Shown here piece after piece: positions 1 through 11,129 of a stretch of 64,000 nt of DNA. Position 1 is the first letter of the stretch, and every line of letters starts with the position of its first letter. The notes beneath the pieces are model-generated. The model was not told the origin of the DNA. It made no database searches and was given only the letters and a program-made list of their open reading frames with translations. Position numbers and translations under genes: made by a program. Source of the stretch: Dolichospermum sp. DET69 (GTDB taxonomy: Bacteria > Cyanobacteriota > Cyanobacteriia > Cyanobacteriales > Nostocaceae); assembly GCA_017355425.1 (NCBI GenBank), contig CP070233.1, positions 1,901,501 to 1,965,500 of the forward strand, read 5' to 3'.

Positions 1-711
1 AGCACTATCCAAAAGATAGATAATATTATTATTAGGAATCACACTATCCCAATCAAGATTTTGTGTTTGTAATTTTTGATAAATGCGGAAATCATCAAAT
101 TTAATTACATTTTTTCTACCCATACCCACAAAGAATTCCTCTTTTTTTTGTAGCAATTCTAAAACATTAGATATACCATCACCAACAACAAATAGAGGAA
201 TTCTTTGATAAGCAGTAATCACCTCATCACCCAATACAACAATTCTATAATCATGACCACTATAAAACTTTTCGACAATCAATCCTGATTTAATTTGGAA
301 GATTTTATGAGCCACATCATAATATTCTGCCTGATTATATACCTTAGTCACCAATGTGCCTTGACTAAGATTTAAGGGTTTAACAATCACAGGAAATCCC
401 ATTGATTGTGCATACTTAAATCCATCATCAATATTTCGAGGATGAGCTATTTTCGCACATAACTGATCAGTGAAAAATGTCTTTCCCTCTGTCACTCGAT
501 ATCCAAACTGCTTCAAGAAAAAATTACTATAGGCTTTATCTTTAGCTAATTCGGCTGAAGCAAATCCGTTAATATTCAATTTGGCATGACTAAAAACTGA
601 CTTTTTCCCATTTTTAAAAGTAATATGCCCCACAAATTCATATTCTGGTTCAACTAAAACTACAGCCCCAATTTGCAATGCTACTTTTTTGATGATTGAT
701 GTGATTGACAT
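1..711 (-). CDS. ATP-grasp domain protein (partial, runs off the window)
   Basis: This reading frame starts at an ATG at 711 and stays open to base 1, so its C-terminus lies outside the window. The 237 visible residues look like an ATP-grasp ligase. A lysine in a 'VIVKPLNLSQGT' nucleotide-binding strand and loop is followed by 'HDYRIVVLGDEVITAYQRIP' and 'VVGDG', a layout close to the ATP-grasp part of cyanophycin synthetase and glutathione-synthase-like enzymes. The family joins a carboxylate to an amine or thiol through an acyl-phosphate. The substrate cannot be told from this part. No neighbouring gene points to a pathway. I am fairly sure of the fold and unsure of the function. Confidence 0.7.
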   Translation of the reverse strand, partial: MSITSIIKKVALQIGAVVLVEPEYEFVGHITFKNGKKSVFSHAKLNINGFASAELAKDKAYSNFFLKQFGYRVTEGKTFFTDQLCAKIAHPRNIDDGFKYAQSMGFPVIVKPLNLSQGTLVTKVYNQAEYYDVAHKIFQIKSGLIVEKFYSGHDYRIVVLGDEVITAYQRIPLFVVGDGISNVLELLQKKEEFFVGMGRKNVIKFDDFRIYQKLQTQNLDWDSVIPNNNIIYLLDSA

Positions 712-873
712 TTTTTATTTTCTAAGATTCTCTCAAAATTACACGAAAAAGTATGGCAATATTCGGAAATATTTCCCAATCCTAAACCTCAAACCATTAA
801 AATTAGATATAGATTGTACAATCAATTTTTTCTTTTTATAGCAATCCCCAATAATTCTTGAAATAGTAAGTAT

Positions 874-1013
874 TGTAGGGTGGGCATTGCCCACCAGATG
901 TTAGTTGTGGTAGGCAATGGCTTATAGTCTCCACAAAAAAAAAGATCCAATCTTGTGGGATGGGCATCCTGCCCGTCCTGATATTATTAGCAGGCAAGAT
1001 GCCTGCTCCACAA
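874..1013. repeat. Dispersed palindromic repeats in a gene-free spacer
   Basis: Between the ATP-grasp gene and the next gene (712-1241) I see no credible coding sequence. The spacer holds a short palindrome (gtagggtgggcattgcccacc type, recurring near 7410) and a longer hairpin with gggcatcctgcccg and gcaggcaagatgcctgc arms flanked by tgtggg and ccaca. The same family recurs near 12.7, 51.0 and 62.5 kb. A short open frame on the minus strand (836-1048) is made of these repeats and is not a gene. Confidence 0.7.
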
Positions 1014-1241
1014 GAAAAGACAAGACTTTTACTTGTATTTTTAAGCATTGCTTTACTCAGTAAATACTCGTTTAAATCACATAAAACTAAACATTCTTAA
1101 AAGATAAGTTGTTGCACCAAGTATTGACAATTTTAAAAATATGTAATAACAAGGTGGCATCATCAATAAAAGACGCTAGTACATCTTCGGTTAAGAGACA
1201 TACTAACGACCTTCACTCAAGTTCATACGCATAAAATAATC

Positions 1242-1499
1242 ATGCCACAAAATACGGATTACAAAAATATCACTTCAGAAAATCAAGCGATACCTACGGT
1301 AACAGAAGATAACCCCTACAAAAAAAGGCTGAATGGTTGGGCTGTAGCCCGTGTAGTTACTGAACAGGAAAAAGTAATTGTTTCCCGGTTTCGCAGTCGT
1401 GCTGATGCCGAAGGCTATATTCAGCACATCCGTCAGATGATTCCCCATACTGTTTTTGAGCTTTTCTTTGATTGCCAACGGGAAGAAATTATCATGTAA
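1242..1499 (+). CDS. Small hypothetical protein, 85 aa
   Basis: An 85-residue frame begins at an ATG and ends at a TAA. I do not recognise a named family. The central part 'NGWAVARVVTEQEKVIVSRFRSRADAEGYIQHIRQMIP' has the look of a small alpha/beta fold, with a charged strand followed by an amphipathic helix. The composition is protein-like rather than repeat-like. It stands alone, with an A-rich purine repeat after its stop and the oligopeptidase gene convergent to it. I think it is a real cyanobacterial small protein of unknown role. Confidence 0.55.
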   Translation: MPQNTDYKNITSENQAIPTVTEDNPYKKRLNGWAVARVVTEQEKVIVSRFRSRADAEGYIQHIRQMIPHTVFELFFDCQREEIIM

Positions 1500-1582
1500 A
1501 TTTACAAAAGGCAAAAGGCAAAAGGCAAAATTCAAGATAAATATTCTCCTCACTCTTGCAATCCCTTGTCCCAATTGCTAAT

Positions 1583-3688
1583 TTACAAGGCAGCCAGTAG
1601 CCCATTATGCTTAAGTAAAGCCTTGGTACTGGGTTCTCGTCCCCGGAAGGTTTTAAAGACATCCATTGGATGCTGACTGCCACCTAGTGCTAATACCGTA
1701 TCTCGGTAACGTCTGCCAATAGCGTGAATTGCCACTTCATCTTCTAAGCCCGCTTCTTCAAAAGCAGCAAAAACATCAGCACTGAGAACTTCAGCCCACT
1801 TATAGCCATAGTATCCAGCGGCATAACCCCCTTCAAAAATATGACCAAAAGCACACAAAAACGCATCCTCAGCTAATGGTGATAACACAGTGGTTAATTT
1901 AGAAATCCGGTGTCGCACATCTGTCACAGTTTCCTGACTATTAGGGCAATAGCGATAGTGTAATTCCAAATCAACACTACTAAAATCTAGTTGCCGTAAC
2001 ATAGTTGAACCGCTCATATAATTACGTGCTGCCAACAATTTTTGGTAATAATGCTCCGGTAATGCTTCCCCTGTTTCATAATGTTTGGCCATACCAAACA
2101 AGGTCTGGCGGTCGTAGCACCAATTTTCCATAAACTGACTAGGTAATTCCACTGCATCCCATTCAACATTATTAGTACCTGCTGCCCCTAAATAATCCAC
2201 CTTAGTCAGCATATGATGTAAGCCATGTCCAAATTCATGGAACAATGTCTCAACCTCATCAAAAGCCATCAAACTAGGATGTCCGTCTACAGGGGGAGTT
2301 TGGTTACAAATCAAATAAGCTATAGGTAGGCGGACAGTTGTTAAACCATTTTCTGTGACTCTGCGACGGTGAATGCAAGCATCCATCCAAGCACCACCGC
2401 GTTTTTCTGCGGGACGACTGTAAGCATCTAAGTAAAAGTAGGCAATGGGTTCACCATATTTATCAGCAATTTGGAAATAACGCACATCCTCATGCCAAAT
2501 TGGGGCTTGGCCATCAGCAGATGTTACTTTCACACCAAAAAGCCTTTTCACTAGCCCAAATAGCCCATCTAGGACTTGAGGGAGGGGGAAATAGGGAAGT
2601 AGTTCCTCAGCGGTAAAGGCAAATTTTTCTTCCCGTTGACGTTCAGCCCAAAAGTTAATATCCCAATGTTGCAAATTTTCGGCTTCTGCGGCTCCCTTGG
2701 CTTTAGCAAAAGCTTTGAGTTGTTCTAAATCTTTGACAGCAGCATCATAACTAGCTTGACGGAGTTCTTCTAACAACTTTTCTACAGAGGGAACATCCTT
2801 GGCCATCTTACTAGCTAAACTCAGTTCAGCAAAAGTTTCAAAACCAATTAATTGAGCTAGTTCTTTTCTTAACTCTAAAATTCGTGTAATCAAAGGATTA
2901 TTGTCTAATTCCCCAGAAGATGCCCTGGTAATGTAAGCTTTATAGAGTTTTTCACGCAAATCCCTTCGGGTACTGTGCTGCATGAACGGAAAATAGCTAG
3001 GAAAATCTAAAGTAATATGCCAAGGTCCATGTTCTGGTGTGGCATTTTCTTCTCCAGCAGCACGAGCAACTTGGGCAGCAAGGCTCAATAAGCTACTTGG
3101 TAAGCCATCAACTTCATCCTGGATGGTGAGGATTAAAATAAAGCCTTTAGTCGCATCTAGAACGTGATTAGCAAACCTAGTTGCTAGTTCGGCTAATTCC
3201 ATCTGGATAGCATTAAAACGCTCTCTATCGTTTCCTTCTAACCCCACACCAGACAATTCTGCATCCCGAATTGCAGCTTTGATGATTCGCTGTTGGGCTG
3301 AATCTAAAGTTTCCCAGTTAGGACTATTACGAATTGTTTTAAAAGCATTATAAATGGGTTTGCTTTGACCCAGGATATTCATAAACTGAACTACTTGCGG
3401 CTGTACCTTTTCATAAGTAACCCGTAGTTCTGGACTATTTTTAACACCCATTAAATGATTCAATATCCCCCAACTCCAACTGAGTCTCTCTGTCAATTTT
3501 TCCAGAGGTTCTACTAAGCCACTCCAAGTAGGCTGTATATTTGCTTCTAAAGCAGCTAATTGCTTCTCCAGTTCGGCTAACAGATAATTAAAAGCTGGTT
3601 CGACCTGCTCCGGTTTAATATCCGCAAATTCGGGTAAACCAGAGCTTTGAAGTAGAGGATTCTGATAAATAGTAGCAGTTGCACGCAT
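1583..3688 (-). CDS. prlC: Oligopeptidase A-like M3 family metallopeptidase
   Basis: This 701-residue protein is a full-length M3 (thimet oligopeptidase-like) zinc peptidase, the usual size of oligopeptidase A. The zinc motif HEFGH lies at about residues 484-488 within 'VETLFHEFGHGLHHML', and the third ligand region follows at 'VEWDAVELPSQFMENW'. The N-terminal helical half begins 'NPLLQSSGLPEFADIKPEQVEPAF', typical of the family. The enzyme cleaves short peptides in the cytoplasm, for example degraded signal peptides and proteolysis products. There is no signal peptide. It is a single-gene unit. Confidence 0.95.
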   Translation of the reverse strand: MRATATIYQNPLLQSSGLPEFADIKPEQVEPAFNYLLAELEKQLAALEANIQPTWSGLVEPLEKLTERLSWSWGILNHLMGVKNSPELRVTYEKVQPQVVQFMNILGQSKPIYNAFKTIRNSPNWETLDSAQQRIIKAAIRDAELSGVGLEGNDRERFNAIQMELAELATRFANHVLDATKGFILILTIQDEVDGLPSSLLSLAAQVARAAGEENATPEHGPWHITLDFPSYFPFMQHSTRRDLREKLYKAYITRASSGELDNNPLITRILELRKELAQLIGFETFAELSLASKMAKDVPSVEKLLEELRQASYDAAVKDLEQLKAFAKAKGAAEAENLQHWDINFWAERQREEKFAFTAEELLPYFPLPQVLDGLFGLVKRLFGVKVTSADGQAPIWHEDVRYFQIADKYGEPIAYFYLDAYSRPAEKRGGAWMDACIHRRRVTENGLTTVRLPIAYLICNQTPPVDGHPSLMAFDEVETLFHEFGHGLHHMLTKVDYLGAAGTNNVEWDAVELPSQFMENWCYDRQTLFGMAKHYETGEALPEHYYQKLLAARNYMSGSTMLRQLDFSSVDLELHYRYCPNSQETVTDVRHRISKLTTVLSPLAEDAFLCAFGHIFEGGYAAGYYGYKWAEVLSADVFAAFEEAGLEDEVAIHAIGRRYRDTVLALGGSQHPMDVFKTFRGREPSTKALLKHNGLLAAL

Positions 3689-3786
3689 GATAGTGAGTTA
3701 ATAGCCGATAAATTAATTGGGAACAACGATTGATTTTTCTTTATATAAACCCGTCTAAGATGAAAACCATAGTTATTTAAAGTAGT

Positions 3787-3833
3787 GGGAGCATCTTGCT
3801 CCCTGTTGTTAGGTAGCGAGCAAGATGCTCGCA
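3787..3833. repeat. Short inverted repeat in the 3689-4222 spacer
   Basis: The spacer of about 530 bases upstream of the oligopeptidase and of the dienelactone hydrolase holds one clear repeat, a pair of arms 'gagcatcttgctc' and 'gagcaagatgctcgc'. A 'gcgtagcgtagtgtggcgtaaacc' type repeat follows near 4035. I see no coding potential in the rest. Confidence 0.5.
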
Positions 3834-4222
3834 TTACTTCAGGTTTCAAAATGGATGAGGTTTAGCTAATAACTTAGCGTTGCGGCAAAATTTCCCATTG
3901 CTAGAATGGCAATCTTGCTAAACAGAATACAGAAGTTAGGAGATTAGAATCAATTAAGTACATTTTTATACAATAAATGATTAAATCTATCTCTATTCCT
4001 ATACCAGTCATACAAAAAGTTGATTCTGATAGCGTAGCGTAGTGTGGCGTAAACCATACTCCTGCAACTTTTAACTACTGAATTCTTTTTTGATAGCCCA
4101 GGCATATCATCCAGAAGCTAAAAGCAGGATTGTAGCAATTATTTTCCAAATAATTACTTTTATTTTGTCGAATTTTATGGTGATAATTTACCATAATCAA
4201 TTTTCAATACTTAATTAAAGTT

Positions 4223-5011
4223 ATGAAATTCTTATTTTCTGTGTTGCTGACACCTGTGGTAATTTTGTTGAGTTCTACTCATGTATTAGCAGAAATTAGA
4301 ACTAAAACGATTGAGTACAAGCAAGGAAATACCATATTAGAAGGATACCTTGCTTATGATGATGCTATTAAGGTCAAGCGTCCTGGTGTATTAGTAGTTC
4401 ATGAATGGAATGGTTTACAATCCTATGCTAAAAAACGGACCGAACAGTTAGCCAAATTGGGATATGTGGCTTTTGCAGCGGATATTTATGGTCAAGGAAT
4501 TAGACCAAAAAACATCGAAGAAGCAGGCACACAAGCAACTATTTATCGTCAAGATCGAAAATTACTCCGTGAGCGAGCAAAAGCTGGGTTACAAGTTTTA
4601 CAAAATTATCCTTTGACTGACTCTAAACGCATTGCTGCTATTGGTTACTGCTTCGGCGGTGGTACAGTCTTAGAATTAGCTCGTAGTGGTGTCAACCTTG
4701 CGGGTGTAGTCAGTTTTCATGGCAATCTTGACACACCAGATTCTAACGATGCTAAAAATATTAAAGCTAAAGTATTAGTATTGCATGGCGCAGATGATCC
4801 CTTTGTCCCAGAAGGGCAAGTACAAGCTTTTGAAAGAGAAATGCGTCTAGGTAATGTCAACTGGCAATTAATATCTTACGGTGGTGCGCTTCATGCTTTC
4901 ACTAACCCAGAAGCCAAAAATAACCCCAAAGGAGCATTATATAACGCTAGTGCTGATCAACGTTCTTGGCAAGCTATGCGACAGTTTTTTGGAGAAATAT
5001 TTGGTAAATAG
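4223..5011 (+). CDS. Dienelactone hydrolase family protein, exported
   Basis: The 262-residue alpha/beta hydrolase starts with a signal-peptide-like segment (a lysine, then a hydrophobic stretch to about residue 22, ending in 'VLAEI'). The dienelactone hydrolase features are present: the nucleophile cysteine in 'GYCFGGG' near residue 142, the acid in 'HGADDPFVP' and the histidine in 'GGALHAFTNPEA'. Dienelactone hydrolases open lactone rings, but most members encoded outside aromatic-degradation clusters have unknown substrates. No aromatic catabolism genes are nearby. The signal peptide suggests a periplasmic location. Confidence 0.85.
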   Translation: MKFLFSVLLTPVVILLSSTHVLAEIRTKTIEYKQGNTILEGYLAYDDAIKVKRPGVLVVHEWNGLQSYAKKRTEQLAKLGYVAFAADIYGQGIRPKNIEEAGTQATIYRQDRKLLRERAKAGLQVLQNYPLTDSKRIAAIGYCFGGGTVLELARSGVNLAGVVSFHGNLDTPDSNDAKNIKAKVLVLHGADDPFVPEGQVQAFEREMRLGNVNWQLISYGGALHAFTNPEAKNNPKGALYNASADQRSWQAMRQFFGEIFGK

Positions 5012-5103
5012 TCATTAGTCATTGGTCATTGGTCATTAGTCATTGGTAACAATTCTTGCCTATTCTCTTTTATCCTTTGCCTGTTCCCTATTCTCTCAAA
5101 ATT

Positions 5104-5481
5104 ATGTCCAATCTTCCACCACTGAATACAGAAACAATTTGGGCAATCATTAACGATACAATTGATGATACTACTGTCAAGAAATTATTATGGTATCACT
5201 TAGGTTATCGTTATGATCCTATTACAGACACATGGACTAATAGTGAAGTAGCACCGACATGGAGAGATGAATATCCCCAACCACCGGATTTTATTGATTC
5301 TCGTCCAGCAATTATGAAATTAACTCGTTCTATTCCCCAAGAAAATAAACAACTACTCAAACAAAAGCTCGGTTTTAAAGGTTATAAAATTGGTGAATTT
5401 GGTCCTCGACAAACTCGCAGAGCCACATCAGCAAATTGGTTATTAAGTTATATGTTAATAACCACTGGCAAAATTGAGTAA
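5104..5481 (+). CDS. Conserved cyanobacterial protein, DUF1823-like
   Basis: A 125-residue protein. I place the start at the ATG at 5104 because the upstream in-frame extension to 5056 is made of the 'cctgttccctattctc' intergenic repeat. The sequence has a dense set of conserved-looking motifs ('LPPLNTETIWAIINDTID', 'WRDEYPQPPDFIDSRPA', 'KLGFKGYKIGEFGPRQTR') that match my memory of DUF1823, a family known from cyanobacteria and plants. Its function is not known. It follows the hydrolase gene on the same strand after a repeat-filled gap. Confidence 0.65.
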   Translation: MSNLPPLNTETIWAIINDTIDDTTVKKLLWYHLGYRYDPITDTWTNSEVAPTWRDEYPQPPDFIDSRPAIMKLTRSIPQENKQLLKQKLGFKGYKIGEFGPRQTRRATSANWLLSYMLITTGKIE

Positions 5482-5524
5482 AGTTGCTAAATATAGCAAT
5501 TATCCACAAATATCCCTGACTTCT

Positions 5525-5987
5525 CTAAGAGGATGTTTTAAAAGTTTTCAAGGTATAAATTAACCCCTCTTGTAAACCTCTCCCCCAAGCAGGGAGAGGC
5601 TTTGAAACCCCCCTTCCCTAGGAGGGCTACGGTGTACACACATCTCTAGACAGGATGCTAAACGTGATCCGATCCCCCTAAATCCCCCTTAAAAAGGGGG
5701 ACTTTGAAGAATTTAGCCCCCCTTTTTAAGGGGGGTTGGGGGGATCTAAACGTTGTGGGGCAACTCTAGAAGACTTGTGTGTACACCGTAGAATACATCG
5801 GGGGGATTAAGGGGGGTAATTTAACTTGTGTGTACACCGTAGGATGTGTTGGGGAGGGTTAGGGTGGAGTATAACTGTGATAAAAATTACAGAATAATCC
5901 TTTATGGCTAACGCCACGCTATGCCTGATGCCTCCGGCTCCCGCAGGGATACGGCACACTTCGTGAACGCTATCAAACACCCTCTAA
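5525..5987. repeat. MITE-like element with nested insertion, copy 1
   Basis: The left end reads CTAAGAGGATGTTTTAAAAG and the right end reads as its imperfect inverted copy (tcaaacaccctctaag). Copy 2 at 12111-12280 has the same first 80 or so bases and the same right end. This copy is longer because other repeats lie inside it (5627-5791 and a 'gccacgctatgcc' repeat near 5910-5960). No reading frame is present. It fills most of the gap between the DUF1823-like gene and the DAHP synthase. Confidence 0.6.
5627..5791. repeat. Palindromic repeat flanked by CTACGGTGTACACAC arms
   Basis: A 15-base arm CTACGGTGTACACAC at 5627-5641 is matched by its exact reverse complement at 5777-5791. Between them is a G-run and C-run palindrome (about 5671-5746) built from 'aatccccctt' and 'aaggggggtt' blocks, which would fold into a long hairpin. 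It looks like an independent repeat sitting inside the larger element. Half of the arm recurs near 8760. Confidence 0.6.
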
Positions 5988-6252
5988 GTAGTTAGGAATA
6001 TGAGCTTTTTATCTAAATTTCAGGATTAAATTCTGGTTTTATGTCTAAATGTTATGGAAATAGCCCGGACTTACCTTGTGTTTTTCGGCAAAACTGTGTA
6101 TATTAATATATTCCACCCTTGCATATAGTAATCTGATCTAATTTGTGCAACTTGTTTTTCAACTAAATACTTTAGGCTTAAAGAGAATAATAAACGTTGT
6201 CACAAATATTTTAGGATTACTACCGGATAACACAAGTCAAGAGATTTCTGCT

Positions 6253-7296
6253 ATGATCAACAAATTAATTAATACTAACATTAAGAGTTCCCACGTTTTG
6301 CTAACTCCTAATGAGGTAAAGGAAAAATTACCTTTAAATAAAACTGCTGAACATACAATTTTAAAATTCAGACAAGAAATAGAACATATTCTCGATTTTC
6401 AAGATCGGCGTAAATTCATTGTAGTTGGACCCTGTTCAATTCATGATCCTCAAGCAGCTATAGAATATGGACAAAAATTGCACGCTTTGGCAGAAAAAGT
6501 TCAGGATAAACTGCTGTTAATTATGCGGGTTTATTTTGAGAAACCGAGAACTACTGTTGGCTGGAAAGGATTAATTAATGATCCGGAAATGGATGATTCT
6601 TTTAACGTGGAAAAAGGAATATTAATTGCCAGAAACTTATTATTAAAGTTGACGGAATTAGGATTACCAACTGCTACAGAAGCACTTGATCCCATCATCC
6701 CTCAATATATCAGCGAATTGATATCTTGGTCAGCAATTGGCGCAAGAACAACTGAATCGCAAACACACCGAGAAATGGCTAGTGGCTTATCTATGCCGGT
6801 GGGATTTAAAAATGGCACTGACGGTAATATTCAAGTTGCTGTCAATGCCCTCAAATCAGCAAAAACACCTCATAATTTTCTAGGGATTAATCAGAAGGGA
6901 CAAGTGAGCGTATTTCAAACTAGGGGAAATGCTCATGGCCATGTAATTTTGCGTGGTGGAAATCAGCCTAATTTTGAGGCAGAGAACATTAAATTAGTGG
7001 AAGAACAATTAAAAACGGCTAACTTATCACCGAGAATAGTTGTTGATTGTAGTCATGGGAATACTAATAAAGATTACAGATTACAATCTATGGTGTTTGA
7101 AAATATTATTCAGCAAATAGTAGATGGTAATAGTTCCATTGTGGGAATGATGCTAGAATCCAATTTGTATGCAGGTAGTCAAGCGATTACAGGAAATCGT
7201 GAAGATTTAAAATATGGTGTTTCTGTAACTGATAAATGTATCAATTGGGAAGAAACAGAAAGAATTATTTTGGCTGCTCACGCTAAATTACAGTAA
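6253..7296 (+). CDS. 3-deoxy-7-phosphoheptulonate (DAHP) synthase, AroF/G/H type
   Basis: The enzyme condenses phosphoenolpyruvate and erythrose-4-phosphate in the first step of the shikimate pathway. It is a type I DAHP synthase of the AroFGH class: 'FIVVGPCSIHD', 'MRVYFEKPRTTVGWKGLINDP', 'GARTTESQTHREMASGL', 'VGFKNGTDG' and 'DCSHGN' are all present. I start it at the ATG at 6253 (347 residues, the normal length), because the extension back to 6145 adds 36 residues absent from the family. AroFGH enzymes are commonly feedback-inhibited by an aromatic amino acid. It is not in an operon with other aromatic genes here. Confidence 0.93.
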   Translation: MINKLINTNIKSSHVLLTPNEVKEKLPLNKTAEHTILKFRQEIEHILDFQDRRKFIVVGPCSIHDPQAAIEYGQKLHALAEKVQDKLLLIMRVYFEKPRTTVGWKGLINDPEMDDSFNVEKGILIARNLLLKLTELGLPTATEALDPIIPQYISELISWSAIGARTTESQTHREMASGLSMPVGFKNGTDGNIQVAVNALKSAKTPHNFLGINQKGQVSVFQTRGNAHGHVILRGGNQPNFEAENIKLVEEQLKTANLSPRIVVDCSHGNTNKDYRLQSMVFENIIQQIVDGNSSIVGMMLESNLYAGSQAITGNREDLKYGVSVTDKCINWEETERIILAAHAKLQ

Positions 7297-7496
7297 ATTT
7301 AATTTTACAGTAACCAAGATTTATACCCTGTTTCTGTCCAGTAGTTGTACTTCACATCAAAGCGCAACTACACATATATAACTAATATCTGATTTTTGAA
7401 ATATTACGTAGGGTGGGCATTGCCCACCATAATCATGATATTGTAGGAAATGCCTTAATATTTTTCAAATATCATTTCGTATTCTCTAAATATAAA

Positions 7497-7570
7497 TGGG
7501 ATTGGTGCGGATCGAACGCACGGCCTAGCGCTTAGGAGGCGCTCGCTCTATCCAACTGAGCTACAACCCC
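7497..7570 (-). tRNA. tRNA-Arg (anticodon CCT)
   Basis: On the minus strand the segment folds as a full cloverleaf: acceptor GGGGTTG with CAATCCC, D stem GCTC/GAGC, anticodon stem AGCGC/GCGCT around the loop CTCCTAA, and T arm GTGCG-TTCGATC-CGCAC. The anticodon CCT reads AGG arginine codons. The discriminator is A and no CCA is encoded. Confidence 0.97.
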
Positions 7571-7603
7571 AAAGATGACACAAATATCATAATAGCAGTA
7601 TTT

Positions 7604-9006
<1,403 letters not shown>

Positions 9007-9320
9007 AATTTTCATAATTAATAGTTCTTATGTACTAAATAAATACATTAGTTTTCTTGAGGTGTGACACTTGGGGGTGCGGAATATACGGTATTGATAT
9101 TTCAATACTTATATGTTAGATGTTTAATATACGAGTAAGTAAATATGTTGAAAACTTACGGAGAAGCTATGAAAAAAAAACGTATTGTAGTAAAGTAGAG
9201 TCATTCAATAATATTTGTGAAAGACACGGCTTGCTGTTTTGTAGTCGGATCTTAGATTGGTCAAATATTCTTCTCTGTTGTTCGGAGCTTACCCTAAGTA
9301 CACAGTAAAGATGTCACTGA

Positions 9321-9637
9321 CTCAACCCTAAAGGGATTGAGCTTGTAAAGAACAAACTTTACAACACAAGCAGCGACTAGCCCATTGAGACTAATCCTGA
9401 TACGCACTTCCGAATACTTCCCCAGTATGGCTTACGCCACGCTACGCTATCGGATTATCTGCAAGACTGTTTGTTAAGTCGTTGGTTAAAGACAAGACAT
9501 TTTGGATTAGTTGGGCGAGGGGACTTGAACGGGTTTGCTGGTTCCCGGGATTATATCCATTCAAAAATCAGCATTTAAATACCACAGTGAATAAATTCAC
9601 TCGTGTCGCTTCCCTCTCACCGGCTAAAGCCACTGAG
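9321..9637 (-). mobile_element. IS200/IS605-like non-autonomous remnant, no transposase
   Basis: The segment is bounded by a CTCAA...TTGAG hairpin at 9321-9341 and a CTCA...TGAG hairpin around GGCTAAAGCC at 9616-9637. Just inside the second is a perfect 7-bp-arm palindrome (AGTGAATAAATTCACT, 9586-9601) followed by CGTGTCGCTT. The same arrangement occurs at the ends of the tnpB element at 15.3-16.65 kb and near 48.97 kb. No tnpB or tnpA frame is inside. The strand is given by comparison with the tnpB copy. The exact ends are uncertain. Confidence 0.45.
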
Positions 9638-9710
9638 TTTCCCGCATACCGCGAGGTTTTATGAATTTATAAATTCGTGTTTTTACAACCAACCCTACTA
9701 AAAAATATTT

Positions 9711-11129
9711 ATGCTAGAGATAGGATTTGAGACTAACAGGGGTAGTATTCGGTTAGTAAAGCTCCCACGCTTCATCTCTCTATTTTTGATGATGGGAGAT
9801 GTTTTTGGTCTGTTTGTTTGCTTGGGAATTAGTTCTTATTGGACTTTCACTGATCCATTTACGGGATTTGATCTATTTGTATATGGATTTATACTACTGG
9901 TTCTAGTGGGAATGTATTTGTTAGATACATACCATCCAGAGAAAGAAATTGCAAGTATACAAGCTCCGACTCGCATTCTGATCAGCAGTTTAGTAGTTGC
10001 TATCATCACTTATGTGCTAATTTATCTATTGGGTAATTGGCAAGATGACTCAGTAAGAATGCGGAGTATACTGCTACCTAACTTAGGAATATTTACAATT
10101 TGGGCAATTATATTAAGAATTTTGGCATTTAACTGGTGGCGATCGCAGTGCCAGCAGAGTCGTTGGTTAATGTTAGGTGCCAGCAATCATGCCATAAAAT
10201 TTGCCCAAATGTTCTTAGGACACAACCCATTGGGGCGATTGATTATCCTGACTGAAACTGGTAACCATATCCCCGAATTGGCAGAAATCGAAGACCAAAT
10301 AAGTCATGAAGGATCCCTCAGTGACTTATCGTATTGGAGTAATCAACCTTTTTCGGGAGTGGTAGTAGGGACTCAAATAAGTCTCTCTGATAAACAAGTG
10401 CAGAGTCTAATGCAACTAAGACTAAAAGGGATTCCCGTTTACCGTCTACCCGATATTTGGGAAACCTTGTGCTATAAAGTTCCCTCCTCTCTACTTGAGG
10501 ATGAGTGGTTTGCTTTTAGTAGTGGCTTTAACTTGGTATTTTGTGGTAATAGTCTCAAAATAAAACGGGTTACAGATATAATCATCACTAGTTTATTGTT
10601 TGCGGTGGCATTGCCAATTATGATCCTTGTAGGATTGGTCATCAAGTTGGATAGTCCAGGACCAATTTTCTATAGTCAATTACGAACAGGATTGTATGGT
10701 AAACCATTTCGAGTTTACAAGTTTCGTTCCATGTATCAGGACGCTGAGAAGAGAGGCGCACAATGGGCAAGTCAACGTGATCCACGCATTACCAGGGTAG
10801 GATACTGGTTACGAGTTCTGCGAATTGATGAACTCCCCCAGATTTGGAATGTGCTATGTGGAGAAATGAGTCTGATTGGTCCTCGTCCAGAGAGGCCAGA
10901 GTTTGATATTAAGCTCAAAGAAGCAATTGCCTATTACGAAATGCGTTATTTAGTCAAACCAGGAATTACTGGTTGGGCGCAGGTGCTTTATGCCTATGGT
11001 GCTTCCGTTGAAGATGCCTACGAAAAGCTGGCTTACGACCTTTACTATATAAAGAACTATTCTTTATGGTTGGACATAGTGATAGTATTGAAAACCATCA
11101 GAGTTGTTTTATTAGGTAAAGGCAGATGA
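9711..11129 (+). CDS. Polyprenyl-phosphate sugar transferase (WbaP/EpsE-like priming enzyme)
   Basis: This 472-residue protein should start repeat-unit assembly by moving a sugar-1-phosphate onto undecaprenyl phosphate. The N-terminal half has about four membrane helices and a CoA-binding-like region. The C-terminal bacterial sugar transferase domain shows 'KRVTDIIITSLLFAVALP', 'DSPGPIFYSQLRTGLYGKPF', 'VYKFRSMYQDAE', 'LRIDELPQIWNVLCGEMSLIGPRPE' and 'KPGITGWAQV'. It is the first gene of the exopolysaccharide locus, and its stop overlaps the galE start by four bases (ATGA), so the two are co-translated. The donor sugar cannot be read from sequence. Confidence 0.92.
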   Translation: MLEIGFETNRGSIRLVKLPRFISLFLMMGDVFGLFVCLGISSYWTFTDPFTGFDLFVYGFILLVLVGMYLLDTYHPEKEIASIQAPTRILISSLVVAIITYVLIYLLGNWQDDSVRMRSILLPNLGIFTIWAIILRILAFNWWRSQCQQSRWLMLGASNHAIKFAQMFLGHNPLGRLIILTETGNHIPELAEIEDQISHEGSLSDLSYWSNQPFSGVVVGTQISLSDKQVQSLMQLRLKGIPVYRLPDIWETLCYKVPSSLLEDEWFAFSSGFNLVFCGNSLKIKRVTDIIITSLLFAVALPIMILVGLVIKLDSPGPIFYSQLRTGLYGKPFRVYKFRSMYQDAEKRGAQWASQRDPRITRVGYWLRVLRIDELPQIWNVLCGEMSLIGPRPERPEFDIKLKEAIAYYEMRYLVKPGITGWAQVLYAYGASVEDAYEKLAYDLYYIKNYSLWLDIVIVLKTIRVVLLGKGR